Source: Ferrimicrobium sp.
GTDB lineage: Bacteria > Actinomycetota > Acidimicrobiia > Acidimicrobiales > Acidimicrobiaceae
DNA length: 64,000 nucleotides
Assembly (NCBI RefSeq): GCF_027364955.1
Contig: NZ_DAHXOI010000002.1
Location: forward strand, 62,001 to 126,000
Direction of reading: 5' to 3'
Below the pieces are notes generated by a model that was given only the letters and a program-made list of their open reading frames with translations, was not told the origin of the DNA and made no database searches. The position numbers and the translations under genes were made by a program. Positions 1-8,845 of this stretch are shown here, piece by piece; position 1 is the stretch's first letter, and the number at the start of each line of letters is the position of its first letter.

Positions 1-557
1 ACTGGGATGCCGAGACGAGCTGCCTCAGTGAGCGCGAGATGCTCCTTGACGGTGTCGATGACGAACAGAGCATCCGGCAACCTGTTCATGTTACGAACAC
101 CGCCGAGGTTGAGGTCCAGCTTGGTGAGTTCTCGCTGCAACAACAGCGCCTCCTTCTTCGGCATGGCGTCGAAGTCTCCCTGCACCTTCATCTGCTCGTA
201 CTCTTGCAGCTTGCGCACTCGCGAGGCAATCGTGGGGAAGTTAGTTAACATACCGCCTAGCCACCGGTGGCTTACGTAGGGCATGCTGGCCATCTTGGCG
301 TACTGCGTAATGGCATCTTGGGCTTGCTTTTTCGTACCGACGAAGAGCACACTGCCACCTCGAGCTGACAACGACCGAACGAAGCGAAAAGACTCGTCGA
401 TACCCTGGAGCGTCTGGCGAAGATCGAGCAAGTAGATGCCGTTGCGCTTATCGAAAATGTAGGGCTTCATCTTTGGGTTCCATCGCTTGGCTTGGTGACC
501 AAAATGGACTCCCGCCTCAAGAAGCTGAGACATGGTTACTAGTGGTTTATCTGGCAT
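1..557 (-). CDS. rpsB: 30S ribosomal protein S2 (rpsB), 3' end outside window
   Basis: Translating the minus strand from the ATG at 557 gives a protein that begins MPDKPLVTMSQLLEAG and continues with VHFGHQAKRWNPKMKPYIF, the strongly conserved N-terminus of ribosomal protein S2. About 185 codons are visible before the window edge cuts the gene. S2 binds late to the small subunit near the mRNA exit side and is needed for S1 function and initiation. A GGGAGG ribosome-binding sequence sits three bases before the ATG; the second Met (residue 9) is a less likely start because actinobacterial S2 proteins usually carry this short extension. The whiG-type sigma gene lies upstream on the same strand, the usual actinobacterial order before rpsB-tsf. 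Confidence 0.95.
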   Translation of the reverse strand, partial: MPDKPLVTMSQLLEAGVHFGHQAKRWNPKMKPYIFDKRNGIYLLDLRQTLQGIDESFRFVRSLSARGGSVLFVGTKKQAQDAITQYAKMASMPYVSHRWLGGMLTNFPTIASRVRKLQEYEQMKVQGDFDAMPKKEALLLQRELTKLDLNLGGVRNMNRLPDALFVIDTVKEHLALTEAARLGIP

Positions 558-875
558 GATCCTCCCATCGGTTGAACTAAGAAGTGTCCTCGCGACAAAC
601 GCCGACCGTGGGTCGAACACTCCCGTTACTTACTCAAATTTGAGCCTAAGGTAGCCTAGCAGCAACCACCATCGGGATCAGCCTTCTTAGACGAGGTGGT
701 CGGCGTTGCAATCGGCGCCTACGGCTGGCTACGCACCCTTCTTCAAACTCGGCGGGAGGTCCGCACTTCATCAAATCAAAGCTGCCAGAAAAAGGTAACT
801 GCTCGAAGAAGCCAAGCACTGCATCGAGGAACGCATGCACGCTCCACTCCGTAGAAAGTTGACCCACCAGCGGCG
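558..875. other. rpsB upstream region with a 12-bp palindrome
   Basis: No convincing gene is present. The region must hold the rpsB promoter and leader. A perfect palindrome, CTCAAATTTGAG, lies at 633-644, about 75 bases before the rpsB start; it could be a regulator site or chance. A 73-codon minus-strand open frame at 646-867 has no recognisable family and an Arg-rich tail typical of chance frames. Confidence 0.4.
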
Positions 876-1637
876 TTAACCGACGTCGCCGAGCTTACCA
901 CGGAGTTGCAATACTGCTTTCGAGTGAATCTGGCAGACCCGACTTTCGGTCACACCAAGGATTTCGCCGATCTCGGCAAGGGTAAAGCCTTCGTAGTAGT
1001 AAAGGGTCAGCACCATCTTTTCTCGGTCACCAAGTCGATTGATGGCATCAACAAGCATGCGCCGTGTCTCTTCTTGCTCAAAGGAGCCGTTGGCGCTCTC
1101 TTTACGATCAGCAATAGTATCGCCTAGCGTCATACCCTCGTTGCGCTCCCCGCCAAGGACCACCTCATCAAGCGCGGCAATGCCTAAGAAAGAGATCTTG
1201 GAGAAGATCGCCTGCAATTCGGACTCATCAATCTCTAGCTCGGCGGCGACTTCTTTGTCGGTTGGACTCCGATGAAGCTTGCCTTCCAGTTTTGCATAGG
1301 CCTGTTCAACTGCTTTTGCCTTCGCGCGGACCGATCGCGGCACCCAGTCGATTGCTCGGAGTTCATCGATAATAGCGCCCTTGATGCGGGTAATTGCATA
1401 GGTTTCAAACTTGATATTGCGCTCAAGGTCAAACTTCTCGATGGCGTCGATCAGACCGAAGGTCCCGTAGCTTGCGAGGTCAGCCTGTTCAACCGAGTTC
1501 GGCAGACCGATAGCGACTCTTGAGGCAACAAAGCGTACCAGCGGCGAATAGGCCACTAAAAGACGGTCCCGCAAACCCTGGTCGCCAGTCTCTTTGTATC
1601 TATGCCATAACTTATCTAAGTCGGCATCACCTTGCAT
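876..1637 (-). CDS. whiG: FliA/WhiG-family RNA polymerase sigma factor
   Basis: This 253-residue protein has the sigma-70 group 3 layout. Region 2 (about residues 30-95) contains LASYGTFGLIDAIEKFD and the -10 recognition helix ending IKGAIIDELRAIDWVPR. Region 3 follows at about 100-150. Region 4 (about 200-245) contains REKMVLTLYYYEGFTLAEI and a helix-turn-helix ending GVTESRVCQIH. The DWVPRS signature is typical of FliA/WhiG proteins. In Streptomyces WhiG commits aerial hyphae to sporulation; no flagellar genes are visible here, so a developmental or stress role is inferred. The gene lies 8 bp after xerC and upstream of rpsB on the same strand, as in many actinobacteria. The exact promoter specificity cannot be read from sequence. 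Confidence 0.9.
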   Translation of the reverse strand: MQGDADLDKLWHRYKETGDQGLRDRLLVAYSPLVRFVASRVAIGLPNSVEQADLASYGTFGLIDAIEKFDLERNIKFETYAITRIKGAIIDELRAIDWVPRSVRAKAKAVEQAYAKLEGKLHRSPTDKEVAAELEIDESELQAIFSKISFLGIAALDEVVLGGERNEGMTLGDTIADRKESANGSFEQEETRRMLVDAINRLGDREKMVLTLYYYEGFTLAEIGEILGVTESRVCQIHSKAVLQLRGKLGDVG

Positions 1638-1645
1638 CGCAGCCC

Positions 1646-2515
1646 CTACTTGCCCCGTGGATGTAACTCCCGATAGACCCTTGCTAACCGTTCGTGACTC
1701 ACATGAGTATAAATTTCCGTTGTGGATAGTCTAGCGTGTCCGAGAAGCTCCTGAAGGCTTCGCAAATCGGCACCGTTTTCTAGCAGATGGGTTGCATAAC
1801 TGTGGCGCAAGGAGTGAGGGTGCGCACCAGGAAAATACCGATCAACGATGCGTCGCACGGATCGAACACCGAGTCGGGAGCCGCGAGGACCCAGAAAGAG
1901 CGCGGTTGCACAGTCAGATCGGGTTCCCAGGTAGTGTTGCATCGCCTCAAGGGCGCATCGAGCAACGGGCACGACCCGCGGTCTCCCGCCTTTACCGTTG
2001 CGCACCGAGATCCGGCAGCCTGTGAAATCCACATCCCCACGATCGAGTTGCACCAACTCACCAACGCGTAAACCGGTGTCATACAGCGTCTCAAGCACGG
2101 CATAGTGCAGAGGGTTCGTGTCTGGAAGCGAACGAAGGCTATCGAGAGTTACACGAACGCTTGCCGTATCCAACGTTCGAGGAAGCTTCCGTTGCGTCGA
2201 TGTTCCAGGCTTCACGAGCGCCAGACGCAGCGGAGCAAGATCAAGGTCATCACGAAAGCGCAGATAAGACGAGAACGCCGCGAGATCAGTTCGAATCGTC
2301 GATCGGGCAACCCCACTCGCCTGTCGTTGCGAGATCACCCGCCGCACAAGGCGAACATTCAGATCTGCGGGGTCGAGCACACCAAGCTCAGCAGAGGCGC
2401 GAATCATCCAATCCAAACCCGTTCGATATCGGTGTTGGGTCGCTGGTGAGAGATAACTCAACGAGGCGCAGTACTCCTCCAGCCGCCAACAACCCTCATT
2501 ACCCACACCCATCAC
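1646..2515 (-). CDS. xerC: tyrosine recombinase XerC
   Basis: XerC works with XerD at dif to resolve chromosome dimers. The 289-residue protein has a SAM-like N-terminal DNA-binding domain (about 10-95) and a catalytic domain with all tyrosine-recombinase residues: Arg150 (YDTGLRVGEL), Lys175 (RNGKGGRPR), His234/Arg237 (HSLRHSYATH), His260 (LLGHARLSTT) and nucleophile Tyr269 (IYTH). Its place just upstream of whiG and rpsB is the standard locus of chromosomal xerC, so it is not an island integrase. The longest frame starts GTG-ATG at 2515; a TATTGT box at 2514-2519 lies 7 nt before an in-frame GTG at 2506, so a leaderless start at 2506 is also possible. Confidence 0.92.
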   Translation of the reverse strand: MMGVGNEGCWRLEEYCASLSYLSPATQHRYRTGLDWMIRASAELGVLDPADLNVRLVRRVISQRQASGVARSTIRTDLAAFSSYLRFRDDLDLAPLRLALVKPGTSTQRKLPRTLDTASVRVTLDSLRSLPDTNPLHYAVLETLYDTGLRVGELVQLDRGDVDFTGCRISVRNGKGGRPRVVPVARCALEAMQHYLGTRSDCATALFLGPRGSRLGVRSVRRIVDRYFPGAHPHSLRHSYATHLLENGADLRSLQELLGHARLSTTEIYTHVSHERLARVYRELHPRGK

Positions 2516-2614
2516 AATACTCTCTGCCAGTCACGTCTAGCCAGCTAGCCATCTAAAAACCGAAGCACGGGAGAACCTGAAACATCAGTGGCTACTGATC
2601 AGGCAGCCACAGGT

Positions 2615-2620
2615 TAGCCT
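2615..2620 (+). promoter_or_regulatory. -10 box for a leaderless transcript (lipoprotein)
   Basis: TAGCCT matches TANNNT and ends seven bases before the GTG start, so transcription would begin at or next to the start codon. No clear -35 element is visible. Confidence 0.5.
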
Positions 2621-2627
2621 TTGAGAA

Positions 2628-3395
2628 GTGCCCCGAAGAATACCTACTCTAGTCCTCGTCACATCAGCGCTCATTCTGAGTGCGATACTCTTGACGAGTT
2701 GTGGGTCCGCAAACGCCAAACCCGTGGCCGCTCATCCCAGCGGTGTGCTGAAACCAACTCCCACCACCGCGACGGATCGAGCTGATGCCAAGGCGTTTAG
2801 CGACGTCAACTGGTCTACGGTGACCTATCCGAGCCTTCTCCCCCACTGCCACGTAAACCCGGGGGCAAAAGTTGTCGAACACGGATCCGTCGTCGGCTAT
2901 CTCGTGGGGTCCCACGCACCTATCGCGATCGTGACCGCAAGCTGTGGCATCAATGCGTCATCCTTACCGAACGGGCTTTGGGCATTCGGTCCTCCCACCA
3001 GTGCGAGCAGCACCCGGCCACAGCTACTCTCCACGCTGGTCTCCCTTCCGCCAAGCCCACTGCAGCACGATTCTGCGACAAGCGTCCTCTACTTCTCAAA
3101 CCTGCTCCAAGGCGACCAACAGGCAAGAGCGGTCCCAAGCCCACCTGGAACCACGCAGAGCTCAGACTACAAAGCGGCAGGTCCGGTGCTCTCGACCGTC
3201 AACTGTTACACGAGCGGTCCGCAATTTGTCCACGGGAACGCGTTCACCGTCGTAGGACTTACCGGCATCGACTACTCCGTCCCCGACCAACCGCCGGCTG
3301 CCATGGAATCGCTAGAGTTCACCTTCACCCACAGTACCTTCCGGCTCGTCAAGCGATTTATCACCGCTACCGCTCGCTACAGCTGCCCCAGCTAA
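2628..3395 (+). CDS. secreted lipoprotein of unknown function
   Basis: The 255-residue product starts with a basic, hydrophobic signal peptide and a lipobox ILLTSC, so Cys25 is expected to be lipidated and the protein anchored outside the membrane. A Thr/Ala/Pro-rich linker follows. Four later cysteines (in LPHCHV, TASCGI, VNCYTS and ARYSCPS) could form two disulfides. I do not recognise a family. The GTG start at 2628 is preceded by TAGCCT (2615-2620) with a 7-nt gap and no Shine-Dalgarno sequence, which fits a leaderless mRNA. It is transcribed divergently from xerC. Confidence 0.75.
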   Translation: MPRRIPTLVLVTSALILSAILLTSCGSANAKPVAAHPSGVLKPTPTTATDRADAKAFSDVNWSTVTYPSLLPHCHVNPGAKVVEHGSVVGYLVGSHAPIAIVTASCGINASSLPNGLWAFGPPTSASSTRPQLLSTLVSLPPSPLQHDSATSVLYFSNLLQGDQQARAVPSPPGTTQSSDYKAAGPVLSTVNCYTSGPQFVHGNAFTVVGLTGIDYSVPDQPPAAMESLEFTFTHSTFRLVKRFITATARYSCPS

Positions 3396-3453
3396 CTGGC
3401 AACCCGCCTAGCGAGATGACTCCTCGACGATCACCATTGGGTAACAACTATTT

Positions 3454-3478
3454 CTCCTGAAGCACCAGCGCAGGGGAG
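3454..3478. terminator. probable bidirectional terminator between convergent genes
   Basis: CTCCTG pairs with CAGGGGAG (one bulged G) around an 11-base loop, followed on the plus strand by TTTTA. It sits between the stop of the lipoprotein gene and the stop of the malic enzyme gene, which converge. Confidence 0.55.
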
Positions 3479-3480
3479 TT

Positions 3481-4860
3481 TTACTTTGCCGCTGCCTCCA
3501 CCGCCTGGGCGATCGTGGGTGCCACCGCTGGATTAAAGACCGTTGGAACGATGTAGGCCGGTGATAACTCGTCTTCGGTAACGATCGCTGCCAGTGCACG
3601 GGCTGCCGCCAGCTCCATCGCCTCAGTAATTTTTGTCGCACCCGCGTCCAGAAGACCTCGGAAAAACCCCGGGAAAACCAGCACATTATTGATCTGATTT
3701 GGTTCATCACTGCGACCGGTCGCAACGACAGGCGCAACACGACGAGCCACAGAGGGCTCGACTTCGGGATCAGGGTTCGCAAGAGCGAAGACAATCGGAT
3801 CTGGCGCCATGTGACGCAGATCACCCTCGGTCAACAGGTTTGGCCCGGAGACTCCGATAACCACATCAGCCCCCTGGAGCGCGGTACGTAGATCCCCTCG
3901 AACGCCATCAGGGTTCGAGTGCTTTGCCACCCACAGGCGATTCTCGTCCAGCGAGCTCGACTGGGGATCAAGAACTCCGTCGCGGTCAACGGCGATCAGG
4001 TTACCAACACCCTCATTGATGAGCAACTTGGCGATTGCCACGCCAGCTGCTCCCACCCCGAGGACGACCACCTTTGCCGTGTCCAAACGCTTCTCCACGA
4101 CCCGAAGGGCATTGAGCAGGGCTGCCAGAACGACAATCGCCGTACCATGTTGGTCGTCATGAAATACCGGGATATCGAGGTGCTCTCGGAGGCGTCGCTC
4201 GACCTCGAAACAGCGCGGTGCGGAAATATCCTCAAGGTTGATACCTCCAAAGACGGGTGCAATCATGCGAACCGCCTGCACAATCTCGTCAACATCTTGA
4301 GATGCCAGGCACACTGGCCAGGCATCAACATCACCAAAACGCTTGAACAGCACCGCCTTGCCCTCCATCACTGGCAAGGCCGCCTCAGGACCAAGATTGC
4401 CGAGTCCGAGCACCGCCGATCCATCGGTCACCACCGCCACACTGTTGCGCTTGATAGTCAGATTTCTCGCCGCCCCATGATCGCGTGCAATCGCTAGTGA
4501 TACCCGCGCAACTCCTGGCGTATAGGCCATCGAGAGATCATCGCGTGTCTTCAGCGGGACCTTGGACTCCGTCGCCAATACACCTCCTAGGTGCAACAGA
4601 AGCGTGCGATCGCTCATGGCACGCACGGCGACGCCTTCGATGGCCTCGACCTCCGAACGCAACCGGGATGCATGCTCTTCATCGACAGCGTTGCAGGTGA
4701 TGTCGACCACAAGCCGTTCTCCCCGGGACTCCACTGTATCGAGGGCGGTAATAGCACCACCAGCTTCAGCTAACACCGTCGTGATCGCGCCGACCAAGCG
4801 CGAGTCGGAGATCTCCACTCGCAAAGTCACCGAAAACGAAGCACTCGGATTGCCCACCAT
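3481..4860 (-). CDS. NAD(P)-dependent malic enzyme with N-terminal ACT domain
   Basis: The enzyme oxidatively decarboxylates malate to pyruvate. The 459-residue form begins with an ACT-like regulatory domain (about 1-80, VTLRVEISDSRLVGAITTVL), followed by the malic domain with SMAYTPGVARVS, the catalytic-lysine segment VMEGKAVLFKRFGDVDAWP, and the metal-binding FHDDQHGTA motif. The Rossmann domain starts at VVVLGVGAAGVAIAKLL and ends with the family motif NQINNVLVFPGFFRG. An ACT domain on a malic enzyme suggests allosteric control by an amino acid or similar ligand, which is inferred. The start at 4860 was chosen over an upstream frame because AAAGGTGG lies just ahead of this ATG. The cofactor (NAD or NADP) cannot be decided from sequence. 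Confidence 0.9.
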   Translation of the reverse strand: MVGNPSASFSVTLRVEISDSRLVGAITTVLAEAGGAITALDTVESRGERLVVDITCNAVDEEHASRLRSEVEAIEGVAVRAMSDRTLLLHLGGVLATESKVPLKTRDDLSMAYTPGVARVSLAIARDHGAARNLTIKRNSVAVVTDGSAVLGLGNLGPEAALPVMEGKAVLFKRFGDVDAWPVCLASQDVDEIVQAVRMIAPVFGGINLEDISAPRCFEVERRLREHLDIPVFHDDQHGTAIVVLAALLNALRVVEKRLDTAKVVVLGVGAAGVAIAKLLINEGVGNLIAVDRDGVLDPQSSSLDENRLWVAKHSNPDGVRGDLRTALQGADVVIGVSGPNLLTEGDLRHMAPDPIVFALANPDPEVEPSVARRVAPVVATGRSDEPNQINNVLVFPGFFRGLLDAGATKITEAMELAAARALAAIVTEDELSPAYIVPTVFNPAVAPTIAQAVEAAAK

Positions 4861-5188
4861 TCCACCTTTCGCTCCACACCTGTGTCTATGTAGCTGCACC
4901 CACAATAGGGCATAAGTCCATCTACCTTCAAGTCTTCACGGATGCGACCCCCTCCAGCACCAACACGTTCATGCATTGCGTACTGAACAGCCCCAGTCCG
5001 ATCTTCTCTCTGGCCGAGATCTCCGAAATGGCACGCATCCAACCGGCGATGATGGGGATCGCACCCAGTGGTGCGCTACCGTGGACCGGGCGAGCATCCA
5101 CGGACACGCCAGCGCCACCACCGTGATGAGCGCCACCACAGGGGAACTATCTACCGTTGAAGTTGTCAACGTCGCATCCCTTGGGATC

Positions 5189-5194
5189 TACAAT
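5189..5194 (+). promoter_or_regulatory. -10 box for leaderless EamA transporter gene
   Basis: TACAAT is followed by exactly six bases and then the ATG at 5201. No Shine-Dalgarno sequence precedes the ATG. This decides the start and argues against the longer upstream frame. Confidence 0.6.
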
Positions 5195-5200
5195 CAGAAC

Positions 5201-6139
5201 ATGCATCCCCACCACATTCGCCAACGCCCAGGCATCATCGGGATCGTCACTGCTGCCATTCTGTGGGGATTTTCTGGCATTGCGGCACAACAACTTTTCC
5301 AGCATTATCACCTCGAGCCAACCTGGCTCGCCGCGGTACGAGTCACTGGGGCTGGAGTGCTCCTCGCCCTTTGGGCTGGACCCAGAGGGCGAGGAGCCGG
5401 TTTCAAGCGTTTCAGCGCCGACCGACGACGACTAGCCACCATCATCGTCTTTGGAGTTGTGGCCCTCGATGGCGTTCAACTCACCTTCTTTCTCGCTATC
5501 GCCCACGGCACCGCGGTGTCCGCCACGCTTCTCCAGTTCACAAGTCCCGTTCTTATCCTTGGCTGGATCTCGCTACGGCATTTCAAGGTACCAAAGCCCT
5601 TACTGATACTCCTGACAGCAGGTGCATTAGCTGGTGTCTTTCTCGTCGTCACCGACGGCTCCACCTCTGGACTGGCGATACCATTAGCGGGAGTCGCATG
5701 GGGACTGACCTCTGCACTCTTCACGGCGCTCTACAACCTGTTACCTACTGAACTCTTGGCACAACACAACGCGGAGGTCGTCGTCGCAGGTGCCTTCCTG
5801 ATCGGGTCTGTGGTCCTGTTGCCATGGCTCGTACTCGATGCACCAACCACCATGACCATGCCCGAGATCCTGCTCGTCCTCTTCATCATCGTCGGAGGCA
5901 CCGCGGTTCCGTTTCTGCTCTACCTCAGTGCCCTCGCCAACATTGCTCCACTGCTCGCCAATGTGGTAGGTACGCTTGAGCCGCTCACCGCAGCCGTCGC
6001 ATCGATCTTTCTCTTCAACTTGCGAGTGAGCTTTACGCTCATCGCAGGAGTGGTACTCGTCCTTGGTTCAGTCATCGGCCTCTCACTCCTCGACGATGGA
6101 TCCCGCCGCTCGGATGAACTGCCGACACCTCCCTCCTGA
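5201..6139 (+). CDS. EamA/DMT-family transporter
   Basis: The 312-residue protein has about ten hydrophobic segments arranged as two EamA repeats, the drug/metabolite transporter fold. The first segment, IIGIVTAAILWGFSGIAAQQ, and the later TAVPFLLYLSALANIAPLLA are typical of this family, in which many members export amino acids or metabolites across the inner membrane. The substrate cannot be told. The start at 5201 is supported by a leaderless promoter; an open frame extends upstream to 4976, but that part is polar and unlike the family. The gene stands alone between oppositely oriented neighbours. Confidence 0.85.
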   Translation: MHPHHIRQRPGIIGIVTAAILWGFSGIAAQQLFQHYHLEPTWLAAVRVTGAGVLLALWAGPRGRGAGFKRFSADRRRLATIIVFGVVALDGVQLTFFLAIAHGTAVSATLLQFTSPVLILGWISLRHFKVPKPLLILLTAGALAGVFLVVTDGSTSGLAIPLAGVAWGLTSALFTALYNLLPTELLAQHNAEVVVAGAFLIGSVVLLPWLVLDAPTTMTMPEILLVLFIIVGGTAVPFLLYLSALANIAPLLANVVGTLEPLTAAVASIFLFNLRVSFTLIAGVVLVLGSVIGLSLLDDGSRRSDELPTPPS

Positions 6140-6189
6140 GGACGGACACTAGTATCCCTCTCCATGCTATCGACCAACCAGCCATCACA

Positions 6190-6618
6190 TCAGAGCAGAT
6201 CGCCAGCCCCCGGCCCACCAGCACTACGCTCCCCAAGAATCATCAACTTCGCCGCAGCACTCGCCCTTACGACTCCTTGTTCATCACGGATCTCTGACTC
6301 CGCATCGACGACTCGACGCCGCCGACCGAGAAATCGACCCTCGATCGCGAGTAGCTCATCAACGCGAATAGGCAAGGAGTACCTCACCTCGAGACGAGCC
6401 GTGACAGTCACAAAGCCCATCGAATAGGGAACGTAGCTCGCAGCCTCGTCCAGCATCGTCGCGGTAATCCCTCCGTGCAGGACGTCATCCCATCCTACAA
6501 AACGCCGCTCAGCCCGATATTCCGCTCGAACCACGCCATCGGAGCCACTGAACTCCAGATGAAGGCCGATCGGGTTCTTTCTGCCACACGCAAAACAGTT
6601 CTCTTCGCCCAAGTCCAT
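6190..6618 (-). CDS. PaaI-type hotdog-fold thioesterase
   Basis: This 142-residue protein fits the PaaI/YigI-like hotdog thioesterases. The N-terminus holds CFACGRKNPIGLHLEF, common in this subgroup, and the helix segment LHGGITATMLDEAASY contains the conserved HGG followed by the acidic residue that polarises water. Members hydrolyse acyl-CoA thioesters; the acyl chain preferred here is unknown. It is convergent with the EamA gene (51-bp gap), and the next gene upstream on the same strand is more than 200 bp away. Confidence 0.82.
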   Translation of the reverse strand: MDLGEENCFACGRKNPIGLHLEFSGSDGVVRAEYRAERRFVGWDDVLHGGITATMLDEAASYVPYSMGFVTVTARLEVRYSLPIRVDELLAIEGRFLGRRRRVVDAESEIRDEQGVVRASAAAKLMILGERSAGGPGAGDLL

Positions 6619-6852
6619 CTACCTTTCCCGTTGCTCATCCAGTCACAGATCCGTACCAACACCAAGCCTATTAGCACATCGCTGCCCAGTACGGACTCGG
6701 ATAGAAGACCTCGCTGGTCTCCACAAGGACGTCCATGTGGTCCCTCGCTCCACCGATTATCAACGAGCACCAATGATCGGGCTCGCTCAAAGATCGGCGT
6801 CCGGACCGCGAGGGGCCATCGTCGCCTCTACGACACCACGACATGCGATGGC

Positions 6853-8370
6853 CTATCTCGCGTGACCCGCCCGCGTCACGAGCGACACGGCACCACCGAG
6901 CACAATCAGAGATCCAGCGACGATCAACGACACCGAGAGTCCAGCATGAAACGAGCTGTAGGCAGCACCGATGACCTTACCCACAATAGGTCCATAGATC
7001 TTGGCAGCACCTCCTTCGTGACCAGCGACACCACCGGTTTCGACCGCGTTGATAACGACCTGACGAAACGCTGGGGGCACCCCCAATCGCGCGAGTCGAC
7101 TCGATAGACCACCCGTTAATTCGCCGTTCAAGAAGCTACCCAAAATCGCTACACTCAAGGTAACCCCGAGGGCTCGCATCGTGTTGGTCGATGCGGCCGC
7201 CATGCCAGAATGCTCTGGAGGAACGGTTGATAGGGCGATACTTGTCACTGGCACGACCACCAATCCAAAACCAATCCCCGCGATAGCAAGGGTCGCAGCC
7301 AGCAAGAGCGGATGCGTTGGCCCCGAAAGTGCAAGGTCCGACAGTCCAATTCCCGCCGCTGCGAGAAGTGCGCCAAACCCAGTCGCCAACCTGGTACCCA
7401 CCTGTGTTGTCCAACGTCCGGCAACGATTGAGGCAACGATCATCGTGATCATCATCGCAGCGAAGACACCCGCTACTTGATAAGAACTGTCACCCTCGAC
7501 AACCTCCAAATACAGGGCAACGAAGAAAAAGATGGCAAATATCGAGAAGTAGATACTAAAGGCCAACATCAGCGCCCCGCTGAACCGAGCATTGCGCAAA
7601 AACCTCAGCCGTAAGAGTGGATTCGAGGCTCGATGCTCCGCGAAAATGAAGCCGACCGCACCCAGTAGAGCAAGCGCGAAACATATGACGATGATGGGCG
7701 AAGCGTAACCTCGCACCTCGCCCTCGACGATGCCTACAACGAGAACCCCTAGTGCGAATGGGCCAGTCAACGAACCCAAAACGTCCACTGATCCAATCGA
7801 TCGATCAGCACTCTCTGGTAAAACTCGGATCGCCATCACGATGATCACCATGCCAGCGACACAATTGAACCAAAATATGGTTGGCCAACCATCGAGTCCG
7901 ACGAGGATGCCACCGAGCACCGGGCCAATCGCAAGCGCAAAGCCTGCGACTGCCGCCCACGTCCCGAGCGCCTTAGTCCGATCTGACTCCTCGGGATAGA
8001 GATGACGGATCAGCGATAGCGTGCCGGGCTCGGAGGCCGCCGCACCGATACCCATCACGACCCTGGCAACGATCAAGAGAATGGCTGAGGGGGCAAGCGC
8101 GGCGACCACCGACCCGATGACGAAGAGTCCCAAACCAGCCACCATCATCCGGCGTCGACCGTACCTATCACCAATCGCACCAAACACCAAGATGAGTGCG
8201 GCAAAGGCCACCGCGTACCCACCGATCACCCACTGCAGCTCATCGACACCCGCATGGAGATGGCTCTGGATAGGTGCTAGCGCCACCGCTACGATCGTGG
8301 TATCGAGAAAGGTGAGAAATAGCACACCGCTCAGGACCGCTAGGGCGAGGCGGCGCCGTGACTGCCCCAC
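6853..8370 (-). CDS. DHA2-family (EmrB/QacA type) MFS drug efflux transporter
   Basis: The 505-residue protein has about 14 predicted membrane segments, the hallmark of DHA2 proton-driven multidrug exporters. TM1 contains LTFLDTTIVAVALAPIQ, matching family motif D1 (LDxTIVNVALP). The loop between TM2 and TM3 carries GAIGDRYGRRRMMVAG, matching MFS motif A, and TM5 has GPVLGGILVG, matching motif C of antiporters. The GTG start at 8370 lies 4 bp after the stop of the Mtb12-like lipoprotein gene, so the two genes should be co-transcribed. The substrate is not deducible. Confidence 0.88.
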   Translation of the reverse strand: MGQSRRRLALAVLSGVLFLTFLDTTIVAVALAPIQSHLHAGVDELQWVIGGYAVAFAALILVFGAIGDRYGRRRMMVAGLGLFVIGSVVAALAPSAILLIVARVVMGIGAAASEPGTLSLIRHLYPEESDRTKALGTWAAVAGFALAIGPVLGGILVGLDGWPTIFWFNCVAGMVIIVMAIRVLPESADRSIGSVDVLGSLTGPFALGVLVVGIVEGEVRGYASPIIVICFALALLGAVGFIFAEHRASNPLLRLRFLRNARFSGALMLAFSIYFSIFAIFFFVALYLEVVEGDSSYQVAGVFAAMMITMIVASIVAGRWTTQVGTRLATGFGALLAAAGIGLSDLALSGPTHPLLLAATLAIAGIGFGLVVVPVTSIALSTVPPEHSGMAAASTNTMRALGVTLSVAILGSFLNGELTGGLSSRLARLGVPPAFRQVVINAVETGGVAGHEGGAAKIYGPIVGKVIGAAYSSFHAGLSVSLIVAGSLIVLGGAVSLVTRAGHAR

Positions 8371-8374
8371 AAAC

Positions 8375-8845
8375 TTAGGAGTTCTTCTCGAATGTAGCGC
8401 AGGCGGGTACCTTGGTACCCTCCAGCGAGATCAGGCTACAGAAGCTGGCGTCCCCCACCTTCCATGTTCCATCCACCTTCACCGCCTCGCCATGCTGGTC
8501 CTTGAGGGCGGGCTGTCCGCCGAGATAGATGGTATAGGTTACTGTCGCCGCCACAGGTGACACCAAGGTGACGTTGGAGACCTTTGCGCTGGTACCCTTT
8601 GCGATGCTCGAGCTCGCCTGTGCCTTGATCACTGGGGAGAATGCACTCCCATTCTGTAGGAGTCTGATCTTGGTAGCTGCCGCGGAGGAACCGTCAAAGA
8701 ACGTCTGAAATGTCTTTGTGATCGTGACCTTGGTCGACGGTACCTTGGCAGGAGTTGCTGACGAACTACTCGTTCCACAGGCAGCCAACACGGCACTCGC
8801 CGTCATCATCGCCACCGCCATAAGCGCCATCTGCCTTCGTTCCAT
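8375..8845 (-). CDS. lipoprotein with Mtb12-like C-terminal domain
   Basis: The 156-residue product has a signal peptide with lipobox VLAACG and a Ser/Thr-rich linker. Its soluble domain runs from TKTFQTFFDGSSAAATKIRL through VKVDGTWKVGDASFCSLISL and resembles the C-terminal domain of mycobacterial low-molecular-weight antigen Mtb12, including the two cysteines near the end (FCSLI and VPACATF). Function in that family is unclear. The start at 8845 follows AAAGGA with proper spacing; a longer frame to 8890 lacks this. The downstream efflux-pump gene starts 4 bp after the stop, suggesting an outer accessory or a shared stress response. Confidence 0.75.
   Translation of the reverse strand: MERRQMALMAVAMMTASAVLAACGTSSSSATPAKVPSTKVTITKTFQTFFDGSSAAATKIRLLQNGSAFSPVIKAQASSSIAKGTSAKVSNVTLVSPVAATVTYTIYLGGQPALKDQHGEAVKVDGTWKVGDASFCSLISLEGTKVPACATFEKNS

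Noticed and set aside
646-867. 73-codon frame between rpsB and the sigma factor
   Set aside because: No family, no clear ribosome-binding site, and an arginine-rich low-complexity tail.
1646-2515. XerC as the integrase of the TA array
   Set aside because: Its xerC-whiG-rpsB context is the conserved core locus, and it lacks the arm-binding domain of the array integrase remnants.
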